Assembly: GCA_945862275.1 (NCBI GenBank)
Contig: CAMAYA010000013.1
Location: 1-12,368 of the forward strand
Direction: 5' to 3'
DNA: 12,368 nucleotides
From: Legionella genomosp. 1
Lineage (GTDB): Bacteria > Pseudomonadota > Gammaproteobacteria > Legionellales > Legionellaceae
Below the pieces are notes generated by a model. That model was given only the letters and a program-made list of their open reading frames with translations, did not search any database and had not been told where the DNA came from. The position numbers and the translations under genes are program-made. Every line of letters starts with the position of its first letter. Positions within the stretch are counted from its first letter, which is position 1. Below, in pieces: positions 5,197 through 12,368 of the stretch.

Positions 5197-6783
5197 CTAT
5201 CCCTCTAAAGAAAAATCAGCATAACGCCCTTTGAAATCCCGGATTCGAGTGCCTTCTGCAAAATAGAGAATGCGTGTAGCTATTTTTTCAATGAAATACC
5301 GATTATGGCTCACAAAGATAAGTGTGCCCGTGTATGCGGCTAACGCTTTGGCCAAGACTTCAATGGTTTCAATATCCATGTGATTGGTCGGCTCATCTAA
5401 AATCAACACATTAGGTGACTCTAAAATTACTTTTGCCAACAGCAATCGCGCGGATTCACCGCCACTGAGCGACAAAATATCTTTGTCTACTTCATCCTTA
5501 ACAAACAACATTTGGCCCAATACTTTTCGAACTTGCTGTTCCGTGCTACCGGTGGCTAAATCATTCAACCAACTCAATACACTCATGGATTTATTCAATA
5601 ATTCATGATGGTCTTGTGAAAAATAACTGATACGGACTTCATTGCCCCAGGTAATAGATCCTGCATCTTTTTCGATTAAATCAATGAGAATTTTCACCAG
5701 TGTGGATTTACCCCGACCATTCACACCCATTATTGCAATTTTATCGACGCGTTGGACGTCAAAATTTAGGTTTTTGAACAATTGTTTGTCTTGAAACGAT
5801 TTAGTCAAGCCTTCAATCTTGCACGCTTGCTTGCCCGATGGACGCTTGGGCGTAAATTGGAAATGCGGTGCAATACGCGATGAATTGACCAAATCTGGTA
5901 TTTTTATCTTATCAATCATTTTCATTCTAGATTTAGCTTGTCCGGCTTTAGATGCTTTGGCCTTGAATCGGTCGACAAATTTTTGCATGTGCGCTACTTT
6001 CTCTTCAGCACTCTTTTTCTCGATCAATTTTTGTTCTTGAATCAATTGTTTTTCAGATAAAAACCGTGCGTAATTACCACGGTATTGCTTGATTTCGCCA
6101 TAATCTAAGTCAAGAATAAAATCAGCTAAATTATCAATAAAGCCCACATCATGGGAAATAAAAATAACCAACCCTTTGTAATCATACTTCAAGAACTTTT
6201 CGAGCCATTGAATCGATATAATATCCAAATGGTTGGTGGGCTCATCCAATAGCAAAATAGATGGGTTTTGAAACAGTGTTTGCGCTAATAATACGCGAAG
6301 CTTATACCCGCCTGATAATCGCTTTAATGGCTTTTCATGAAAATCCTCAGGGATGCCAAGGCCTGTTAATATCCGTGCAATCTCAATCGGCGCATTATAA
6401 CCATTGTAATGGGATACAACCTCCTCAAGCTCAGCAAACCGATACCCTTTTTTATCATCCCAATCTTCAGATGACAACAAGATGTCTTTCTCTTGCAGAG
6501 CCGCCCACAAGGCGGGTTTTCCTTGCAGTACGATGTCATTGAGCGGTGTGTCTTCGTATCTAAATTGATCTTGTTTTAACCAGCCTATGGACGCGTCCTT
6601 GGGGATGATGATTTCGCCTGAACTGAGTTCTTCCTCTCCAGTAATCAACTTAAAAAAAGTGGATTTCCCACAGCCATTGGCACCCACCAAAGCATACGAA
6701 TTGCCTGGAATAAGATTTAAGTTAACGTCGTAAAAAAGCAGGTTGTCGCCAAATGTCATACCCAATTGGTTTAAAGTAATCAT
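5197..6783 (-). CDS. ABC-F family ATPase, YbiT-like
   Basis: This soluble 528-aa protein has two ATP-binding cassettes and no membrane segments, as expected for ABC-F proteins, which bind the ribosomal E site and act on stalled or specialised translation. Cassette 1 has Walker A at 34-42 (GANGCGKST), signature LSGGYK at 156-161, Walker B at 176-187 and switch ISHD at 209-212. A basic, helical linker follows (about 240-310, FVDRFKAKASKAGQAKSR). Cassette 2 has Walker A at 353-361 (GVNGRGKST), signature LSGGES at 439-444 and Walker B at 459-470. Its switch reads VSHN (491-494), with Asn in place of the usual Asp. Length, the KLRVLLAQ text and the short C-terminus fit E. coli YbiT (about 530 aa) better than EttA or Uup. 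GAGG lies eight bases before the ATG at 6783. It is divergent from gltA. I expect a housekeeping, not a drug-resistance, role. Confidence 0.92.
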   Translation of the reverse strand: MITLNQLGMTFGDNLLFYDVNLNLIPGNSYALVGANGCGKSTFFKLITGEEELSSGEIIIPKDASIGWLKQDQFRYEDTPLNDIVLQGKPALWAALQEKDILLSSEDWDDKKGYRFAELEEVVSHYNGYNAPIEIARILTGLGIPEDFHEKPLKRLSGGYKLRVLLAQTLFQNPSILLLDEPTNHLDIISIQWLEKFLKYDYKGLVIFISHDVGFIDNLADFILDLDYGEIKQYRGNYARFLSEKQLIQEQKLIEKKSAEEKVAHMQKFVDRFKAKASKAGQAKSRMKMIDKIKIPDLVNSSRIAPHFQFTPKRPSGKQACKIEGLTKSFQDKQLFKNLNFDVQRVDKIAIMGVNGRGKSTLVKILIDLIEKDAGSITWGNEVRISYFSQDHHELLNKSMSVLSWLNDLATGSTEQQVRKVLGQMLFVKDEVDKDILSLSGGESARLLLAKVILESPNVLILDEPTNHMDIETIEVLAKALAAYTGTLIFVSHNRYFIEKIATRILYFAEGTRIRDFKGRYADFSLEG

Positions 6784-6880
6784 GCCATTGCCTCATATAG
6801 GTTATGTGAATCGTTCATCTGGCCTCAGTGAGACAACCGTCCTCTTTTCGGGCGTATAGTATAACACTTTAAACATCTGC

Positions 6881-6909
6881 TTGTCTTTTTTTTCATTTCC
6901 CCTTAGAAT
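6881..6909 (+). promoter_or_regulatory. gltA promoter
   Basis: TTGTCT (6881-6886) and TAGAAT (6904-6909) are separated by exactly 17 bp, and the spacer begins with a T-tract. The predicted start near 6916 gives a leader of about 26 nt, with AGGA (6932-6935) before the gltA ATG. Confidence 0.55.
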
Positions 6910-6941
6910 TAATAACTTTTTGTTAAGATCCAGGAACCTTC

Positions 6942-8213
6942 ATGACACAGAAAACGGCTCATTTCAGTATTCCAGGCCTTAAGCCCATCGATCTGCCCAT
7001 GTACAGCCCTTCCCTGGGAAATGATGTGATTGACATCAGTACCTTAGGTTCACACGGCGTGTTTACTTATGATCAGGGATTTATGTCAACGGCTGCCTGT
7101 GAATCTAAAATCACCTACATTGATGGCGACAAAGGAATACTGCTTTACCGCGGGTACCCAATTGAACAACTGGCTGAAAAAAAGAGTTATTTAGACGTGT
7201 GCTACTTGTTACTCAACGGTGAATTACCAAACCCAGAAGAAACGGTGAGCTTCAATAATCTCATCAACAACCACACCATGGTGCATCAACAAATGTACCA
7301 ATTTTTAAATGGCTTTCGTCGCGACGCCCATCCGATGGCCATCATGGTCGGCATTGTTGGCGCATTGTCTGCGTTTTATCATGACTCCATGGACTTAAGC
7401 TGCCAACAAGACAGATACACATCTGCCATCCGGTTGATTGCAAAAATACCAACGCTAGCTGCCATGAGTTATAAATATTCCATTGGCCAGCCCTACATGT
7501 ATCCACAAAATAAAATGTCTTATGCTGAAAACGTCCTGCACATGATGTTCGGTGTACCTTCTGAAGATGTGACGCCAAATCCTGTGATTGTGAAGGCGAT
7601 GGATACCATTTTCACTTTGCATGCAGATCACGAGCAAAATGCATCCACGTCTACGGTTCGCTTAGCTGGCTCGACCGGTGCTAATCCTTTCGCCTGTATT
7701 TCAGCCGGCATTAGCGCATTGTGGGGTCCTGCGCATGGCGGTGCAAACGAAGCATGTTTAAATATGCTCAAGGAAATTGGCGACATCAGCCAAATCCCTC
7801 ATTTTATTAAGCGTGCGAAAGATAAAAATGATCCATTCCGGCTGATGGGATTTGGTCATCGCGTTTATAAAAGTTATGACCCACGCGCAAAGGTTATGCG
7901 TGAAACCTGTTACAACGTATTACATACCGTTGGCGCACAAGACGAGCCTTTGTTTAAATTGGCCATGGAATTAGAGCGCATCGCTTTGGAAGATCCATAT
8001 TTCATCGAGAAGAAACTCTACCCCAATGTTGATTTTTATTCAGGCCTAACCCTGAGTGCGATTGGCATCCCAACCAACATGTTCACTGTTATTTTTGCCT
8101 TGGCCCGCACCGTGGGTTGGATGTCGCATTGGTTGGAAATGACGGCTAGTAATTCCCGAATTGGCCGACCACGACAGCTGTATACCGGAGAGAAAAAGCG
8201 CGATGTCGTTTGA
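6942..8213 (+). CDS. gltA: citrate synthase
   Basis: GltA condenses oxaloacetate and acetyl-CoA to citrate and opens the TCA cycle. The 423-aa product matches the usual bacterial length (E. coli about 427). The catalytic triad is visible: H265 in WGPAHGGANEA, H306 in MGFGHRVYKSYDPRAKVMRE, and D364 in PNVDFYSG. H230 in the HADHEQNASTSTVR segment and the late arginine of SRIGRPRQLY fit the CoA/oxaloacetate pocket. The N-terminal beta domain, typical of the hexameric NADH-regulated Gram-negative type, is present (FMSTAACESKITYIDGD, 47-63). Whether NADH regulation is retained cannot be told by eye. AGGA six bases before the ATG supports the start, and a good promoter precedes it. The last 11 bases overlap glpD, so the two genes form an operon. 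Confidence 0.97.
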   Translation: MTQKTAHFSIPGLKPIDLPMYSPSLGNDVIDISTLGSHGVFTYDQGFMSTAACESKITYIDGDKGILLYRGYPIEQLAEKKSYLDVCYLLLNGELPNPEETVSFNNLINNHTMVHQQMYQFLNGFRRDAHPMAIMVGIVGALSAFYHDSMDLSCQQDRYTSAIRLIAKIPTLAAMSYKYSIGQPYMYPQNKMSYAENVLHMMFGVPSEDVTPNPVIVKAMDTIFTLHADHEQNASTSTVRLAGSTGANPFACISAGISALWGPAHGGANEACLNMLKEIGDISQIPHFIKRAKDKNDPFRLMGFGHRVYKSYDPRAKVMRETCYNVLHTVGAQDEPLFKLAMELERIALEDPYFIEKKLYPNVDFYSGLTLSAIGIPTNMFTVIFALARTVGWMSHWLEMTASNSRIGRPRQLYTGEKKRDVV

Positions 8214-9735
8214 CCGTGTATTTGATGTTGTTATCATTGGGGGCGGAATCAATGGCGTGGGTTGTGCTGCAGACGCCGCCCTTCGTGGGCTGTCGGTTTT
8301 GCTCTGCGAACAACATGATTTGGCGTCAAAAACATCGTCCAGTAGCAGCAAGTTAATCCATGGGGGCCTGCGCTACCTGGAACGTTTCGATTTAAAACTG
8401 GTCAAAAAGTCATTGGATGAACGCGAAACACTGTCTCGATTAGCGCCTCATTTAATCCATCCGTTACCCATTTTCATCCCACATCAATCCAGCAAGCGCC
8501 CTGCTTGGTTCGTGCGAATTGGACTTTTTATTTACGATCATTTAAGCCGAATCAACACACTTCCTCACAGTCGATTGTTCAGACGCCGGCAAAAAACACC
8601 CTACTTTACGCCTCTAGATACTGCAATCAAAAAAGGGTTTCTTTTTTATGATTGTAAAACCGATGATGCCCGCCTTACCCTGGTCAACGCCCTGCAAGCG
8701 AAAGCGCATGGTGCCGTCATCATGACGCAAACGACCTTGATCAAAGCAGAAGCAGTTGACCATCGCTGGCATCTCACGTTGCAGACATCATCAGGAAAGG
8801 TGATTCAGGTCACAGCAAAATCCGTCATTAATGCAGCCGGGCCATGGGTTTCGAATGTGAATCAATTGTTGTGCCTAGAGGATATGCATACGCTTTCACT
8901 TGTGAAGGGCAGTCATCTTGTTGTGCACAAACTATATGAAGGTGAGCACGCCTATTTATTGCAACATGACGACCAACGCGTTGTGTTTGTGGTCCCATAC
9001 CATGGACACACCATGATAGGGACAACTGAAGTTCCATTTGAAGGAACCTTAAATGTCATCCGCATTGAGGCTTCTGAAATCGATTATTTATTGGCAATTA
9101 TCCACCGTTATTTTAATCAGCGCCTTCTTCCATCTGATATCATCACCACGTGGAGCGGTGTGAGGCCGCTCATCAGTGCCTTTGGTAAAAAAAACACGGC
9201 TCTTAGTCGCGAATATGCTTGCCATTTTTCCAATGAATTGGCACCTGTCATTTCTATTTATGGTGGGAAAATTACCACGTATCGACAACTGGCGCTAGAA
9301 GCAATTGATCACTTATCCAACGTTTTTGAAGGCTTACCCGCCTCAAAAACAGCCACAACGGCTTTACCCGGCGCGGCATTTGGCGAGTTTACATTTGCTG
9401 AATACCAACAGTATGCTTTCGAAAAATACCATTGGCTGGATGATGCAACGCGTGATCGGTACTTAAGCGTATACGGCACGCTAACAGAAGATATCCTAGC
9501 TGGTTGCAAAAACACGCGTGATTTAGGGATTTATTTCACAAATACGCTCTATCAAGTGGAAGTAGACTACTTGCTTCATCATGAATGGGTCAGCTGCGTA
9601 GAAGATATTCTATGGCGTCGCACAAAACTGGGCTTAAACATGGAGGCAAAATTGGAGAAAATATTATCCGATTACTTGAATGAGGTTAGCGCGCATTCAT
9701 GTTTCGATAAACCATCACAGCGACACCTGCAATAA
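8203..9735 (+). CDS. glpD: aerobic glycerol-3-phosphate dehydrogenase
   Basis: GlpD is an FAD-dependent peripheral inner-membrane enzyme that oxidises sn-glycerol-3-phosphate to dihydroxyacetone phosphate and passes electrons to quinone. Using ATG 8203 the product is 510 aa (E. coli about 501). The N-terminal FAD fold has GGGINGVG at 13-20. SSKLIHGGLRYLE (48-60), SGVRPL (318-323, with the substrate-binding Arg) and GGKITTYR (354-361) are family signatures. The C-terminal cap domain with WRRTKLGL (471-478) is intact. The start lies inside gltA, which ends at 8213, an 11-bp overlap in a different frame. GGAG (8187-8190) is 12 bases upstream, rather far, so translation probably depends on ribosomes finishing gltA. 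A TTG further upstream (8161) would add 14 residues not typical of the family. The 3' end overlaps the opposing membrane-protein gene by 50 bp. Confidence 0.95.
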   Translation: MSFDRVFDVVIIGGGINGVGCAADAALRGLSVLLCEQHDLASKTSSSSSKLIHGGLRYLERFDLKLVKKSLDERETLSRLAPHLIHPLPIFIPHQSSKRPAWFVRIGLFIYDHLSRINTLPHSRLFRRRQKTPYFTPLDTAIKKGFLFYDCKTDDARLTLVNALQAKAHGAVIMTQTTLIKAEAVDHRWHLTLQTSSGKVIQVTAKSVINAAGPWVSNVNQLLCLEDMHTLSLVKGSHLVVHKLYEGEHAYLLQHDDQRVVFVVPYHGHTMIGTTEVPFEGTLNVIRIEASEIDYLLAIIHRYFNQRLLPSDIITTWSGVRPLISAFGKKNTALSREYACHFSNELAPVISIYGGKITTYRQLALEAIDHLSNVFEGLPASKTATTALPGAAFGEFTFAEYQQYAFEKYHWLDDATRDRYLSVYGTLTEDILAGCKNTRDLGIYFTNTLYQVEVDYLLHHEWVSCVEDILWRRTKLGLNMEAKLEKILSDYLNEVSAHSCFDKPSQRHLQ

Positions 9736-10126
9736 AAGTCAACACACAAATAGAGAGGTCGACCAGCATATAGTCAAACCCTCCCCATTTAGCGGTCGAT
9801 GGGCCATATGCTTGAAGGTTAAATTGAATAGTGATATACCCAAAACCATACGCTGCCGGAATCAACCCTAACATCGTTAATGCCAATGGCCGATAGCGCC
9901 ACGCCAAAAGAATCAGCATAATGCCTGTGATGTAATTAGACACACCAAAGGAGCCTAATAATCTCAACAAATCCACCGATTGTGGTGTATTTAAGGCCAA
10001 TCCTGCAATATGGTCCGCACTATAATTCAGCATAACCGTATGCATAAACCCGCGAAGCAAATCATAGAAACCCAAGACCATGGCAATGACTGAAACAAAT
10101 GCGGGGATATTGTGTTTATTATTCAT
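9686..10126 (-). CDS. small four-helix membrane protein of unknown function, downstream of putA
   Basis: I do not recognise the family. The 146-aa product has four hydrophobic segments, about residues 8-30, 57-77, 80-101 and 118-140, with short loops, so it should be an inner-membrane protein. Polar and charged residues near the membrane include D22, R25 and H29 (in DLLRGFMHT), D52 and R55, and D118 and D123, which might form a conserved centre. The ribosome-binding site is unusually strong (GGAGGTG, 10131-10137, six bases from the ATG). It begins 22 bases after the putA stop on the same strand, so it is probably cotranscribed with putA. A role linked to proline respiration is only an inference from position. 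Its last 50 bases are antisense to the end of glpD. The coding reading is supported by the strong RBS, hydrophobic pattern and operon spacing. Confidence 0.7.
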   Translation of the reverse strand: MNNKHNIPAFVSVIAMVLGFYDLLRGFMHTVMLNYSADHIAGLALNTPQSVDLLRLLGSFGVSNYITGIMLILLAWRYRPLALTMLGLIPAAYGFGYITIQFNLQAYGPSTAKWGGFDYMLVDLSICVLTFIAGVAVMVYRNMNAR

Positions 10127-10148
10127 GATTCACCTCCATCTAGACACC

Positions 10149-12368
10149 TTATTCAGGTAATGACATCAAACTCGCATTACCACCTGCAGCCGTTGTATCC
10201 ACCGTGTACGTGCGCTCATGACACAATCGGTACAAATAATGTGGTCCACCCGCTTTAGGACCCGTTCCTGATAAACCCTCCCCACCAAACGGCTGCAACC
10301 CGACCACGGCGCCAATCATGTTGCGATTAACATAACAATTGCCTACATGTGTGTGTTGCCGAATGTAGTCGACCGTTGTATTAATACGACTATGAATACC
10401 TAATGTTAAGCCATAGCCTGTCTGATTTATTTCTGCAATCACTGCATCCATAGCATCTTGTTTATACTGAATGACATGAAGCACGGGCCCAAACACCTCA
10501 CGATCCAACTCGTTAATTGAGTCTATTGCAATCGCTGTTGGCGCCATAAAATGCCCGGATTTTGCATGATGCTTTAATTCACATTGATAAATAAGCCCGT
10601 GTTTTTTTGTCATCTTGTCTACATGCGCGTTTAAAATAGAAAGCGCATCCGCATCAATGACAGGCCCTATATCCGTATCCAGCAAACAAGGATCACCTAT
10701 ATTGAGCTCAGCCATTGCCCCCTTCAGCAAGGCAATTAACCGTGGATAAATGTCAGCTTGCACATACAGAACGCGCAATGCAGAGCAACGCTGCCCCGCA
10801 CTGCCAAATGCAGACGCGACCACATCCACAACCACTTGTTCGAGCAGTGCGGAGGAGTCCACAATCATTGCATTTTGTCCCCCTGTTTCTGCAATGAACG
10901 GGATAATTTCACCACCGCGCGTGGCCAATGTTTTATTGATCAGTGCCGCTGTTTGAGTCGAACCTGTAAAAATCACGGCCTTCACACGCTTGTCTGCTAC
11001 CAATGCGGCACCAATGGTTTCCCCAGGTCCTGGAAGCAATTGCATCGCGCCCGCAGGGATCCCTGCTTTGAGCATTAATTCCACGGCAAAATGAGCAATG
11101 AGTGGGGTTTGTTCTGCAGGCTTGGCAATGACACAATTGCCCGTCACCAAAGCCGCTACAACTTGCCCTATAAAAATCGCTAACGGAAAATTCCAAGGGC
11201 TAATGCAGAGCACCACGCCACGTGCGTGCAAACTCAATGTATTTGTTTCGCCAGTATATCCATGCAGTGACACAGGATTCGCCATTATTTTTACAGCTTG
11301 AGCTGCATAATATCGGCAAAAATCGATGGCTTCTCTCACCTCGCCAATCGCATCACTCCAAGTCTTGCCCGCCTCCAAACATGCCATGGCCAGGAACGTT
11401 GTCATGTTGTCTTCAAGCAAGCATGCAAACCGTTCAATACATGCCGCGCGCTGGTGAACAGACGTAATGCTCCAGGCATCAAAAGCAGCGACAGCCTGGG
11501 TCAAGGCCCATTCTACGTCGTCTATACTCGATTCCTTCACGTGCCCGATGCATTGCTCAGGTTGTTGGGGAGACATTAAATTGGTCGGGTTAGAAAGGGT
11601 AATTTTCTTGTTCGCCAATACGGGGCCTGCCTCCCATTGAAAAGGCGCCATCGCATCAAGAGAACGTTGCAAAGCCGCAACGCACGACCGATCACTTAAA
11701 TCTAATCCGGGAGAGTTCTTTCGCTCAGGCAAAAAAATGGATGTGGGCAGTGGAATATTTTGATTGATTTTACTTAAAACCTGCAGACCTTGGCCCACAG
11801 GATCTTCAACCAGCGTGCTGATGGGCGCACTTTCATCTACAATCCGATTTACAAACGATGAATTGGCACCATTCTCAAGCAATCGCCGCACCAAATAAGG
11901 CAACAAATCTTCATGACTGCCAACCGGCGCATAGATTCGACAAGGAATACCCAAATGTTCTTTAGGGACAATTTGCTGATACAATTCATTTCCCATGCCA
12001 TGCAAACACTGGAACTCAAAATCGCGATACTCACCGACTAGGCTTAAAATCATAGCCACTGAATAAGCGTTGTGTGTTGCAAATTGTGGATAAATGACAT
12101 CCGTCATCGTGAGGATTTTTTTAGCACAGGCCTGAAATGACACGTCTGTAAACACTTTCCGCGTAAAAACCGGGTAATCAGAAAGCCCTTGCATTTGGGC
12201 TTTTTTAATTTCGCTGTCCCAGTAAGCGCCTTTGATCAAGCGTACCATGATGCGCCGGCCTTGAGATCGAGCCAATTCAGCCAACCAGTCCAGTAGAAAA
12301 ATTGCGCGTTTTTGATAAGCCTGCACCGCCACTCCAAAGCCATTCCAACCGGCTAAACTGGGGTGGTT
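10149..12368 (-). CDS. putA: bifunctional proline dehydrogenase / delta-1-pyrroline-5-carboxylate dehydrogenase (partial, 5' end off window)
   Basis: PutA oxidises proline to glutamate in two steps: an FAD/quinone-linked proline dehydrogenase, then an NAD-dependent aldehyde dehydrogenase, with the intermediate channelled between sites. The visible 739 residues (numbered from the right edge) hold the end of the first domain, about 1-190, with LIKGAYWD (44-51) and the substrate-binding Arg pair R161-R162 in YLVRRLLENGANSSF. The P5C dehydrogenase domain spans about 250-710, with catalytic E494 (IAETGGQ) and C528 (SAGQRCS). The protein stops straight after TTAAGGNASLMSLPE, the conserved arm, so it lacks the long C-terminal extension of E. 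coli PutA and resembles the short (about 1000-aa) type. Whether it has the N-terminal DNA-binding domain cannot be seen. The frame is open to the edge, so the true start is outside. The small membrane protein follows 22 bases later. Confidence 0.96.
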   Translation of the reverse strand, partial: NHPSLAGWNGFGVAVQAYQKRAIFLLDWLAELARSQGRRIMVRLIKGAYWDSEIKKAQMQGLSDYPVFTRKVFTDVSFQACAKKILTMTDVIYPQFATHNAYSVAMILSLVGEYRDFEFQCLHGMGNELYQQIVPKEHLGIPCRIYAPVGSHEDLLPYLVRRLLENGANSSFVNRIVDESAPISTLVEDPVGQGLQVLSKINQNIPLPTSIFLPERKNSPGLDLSDRSCVAALQRSLDAMAPFQWEAGPVLANKKITLSNPTNLMSPQQPEQCIGHVKESSIDDVEWALTQAVAAFDAWSITSVHQRAACIERFACLLEDNMTTFLAMACLEAGKTWSDAIGEVREAIDFCRYYAAQAVKIMANPVSLHGYTGETNTLSLHARGVVLCISPWNFPLAIFIGQVVAALVTGNCVIAKPAEQTPLIAHFAVELMLKAGIPAGAMQLLPGPGETIGAALVADKRVKAVIFTGSTQTAALINKTLATRGGEIIPFIAETGGQNAMIVDSSALLEQVVVDVVASAFGSAGQRCSALRVLYVQADIYPRLIALLKGAMAELNIGDPCLLDTDIGPVIDADALSILNAHVDKMTKKHGLIYQCELKHHAKSGHFMAPTAIAIDSINELDREVFGPVLHVIQYKQDAMDAVIAEINQTGYGLTLGIHSRINTTVDYIRQHTHVGNCYVNRNMIGAVVGLQPFGGEGLSGTGPKAGGPHYLYRLCHERTYTVDTTAAGGNASLMSLPE

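Noticed and set aside
6886..6893. Run of eight T as an intrinsic terminator
   Set aside because: No stable stem precedes it. It fits better as part of the gltA promoter spacer.
8161..8202. TTG start for glpD giving 14 extra residues
   Set aside because: It lies deep inside gltA, and the GlpD family normally starts a few residues before the FAD-binding strand, which fits the ATG at 8203.
8046..8351. 101-aa minus-strand frame over the gltA-glpD junction
   Set aside because: It is antisense to two conserved enzymes, with low-complexity composition typical of a shadow. I saw no promoter or ribosome-binding site for it.
10758..11078. 106-aa plus-strand frame inside putA
   Set aside because: It is antisense to the conserved P5C dehydrogenase domain, rich in Cys/His/Arg as expected for a shadow frame, with no ribosome-binding site or family resemblance.
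12330..12332. GTG at 12332 as the putA start
   Set aside because: The frame stays open to the window edge and the upstream residues (NHPSLAGWNGFG) match PutA, so the gene is cut by the window and does not begin here.

Overview
The window is a compact stretch of bacterial chromosome with almost no long intergenic space. By eye the base composition is moderately AT-rich. PdxB, a YbiT-type ABC-F ATPase, a bifunctional PutA and a GlpD together suggest a gammaproteobacterium. A Legionellales-like host (Coxiella/Aquicella/Legionella relatives) is my guess from general flavour only, not proven. No CRISPR array, tRNA, rRNA, intact transposase or phage gene was seen. Most of the window is housekeeping metabolism, and I do not see a convincing undescribed multi-gene system.

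Layout. (1) 1-494, minus: the N-terminal third of a DegT/WbpE-type sugar aminotransferase running off the left edge, probably the end of a surface-polysaccharide cluster. (2) 672-1490, plus: a class I SAM methyltransferase, divergent from it. (3) 1534-2517, minus: lipA (lipoyl synthase), convergent with the methyltransferase across a shared hairpin. (4) 2606-3253, minus: a PAP2-type membrane phosphatase whose last codons lie in a repeat-like element. (5) 3306-4364, plus: pdxB (vitamin B6 synthesis), divergent from PAP2 over about 50 bp. (6) 4498-5111, minus: a vapBC-type toxin-antitoxin module with a good promoter, direct repeats, a palindrome and a clean rho-independent terminator that carries a repeat-like motif. 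(7) 5197-6783, minus: a YbiT-like ABC-F ATPase. (8) 6942-9735, plus: gltA (citrate synthase) followed by glpD, overlapping by 11 bp. (9) 9686-12368, minus: the C-terminal part of putA followed by a small four-helix membrane protein of unknown function, whose 3' end overlaps glpD tail-to-tail.

How the genes fit. The right half is central carbon and electron input. PutA takes proline to glutamate, GlpD takes glycerol-3-phosphate to dihydroxyacetone phosphate, both passing electrons to quinone, and GltA is the entry step of the TCA cycle. LipA supplies the lipoyl cofactor for pyruvate and 2-oxoglutarate dehydrogenases, and PdxB supplies PLP, used for example by the aminotransferase at the left edge. 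These are functional neighbours, not an obvious single regulon. The accessory parts are the vapBC island and two short repeat-like elements (about 2546-2626 and 4471-4497). The points most worth checking are these repeats (one supplies a protein C-terminus, the other a terminator), the gltA-glpD overlap, and the unknown membrane protein behind putA.
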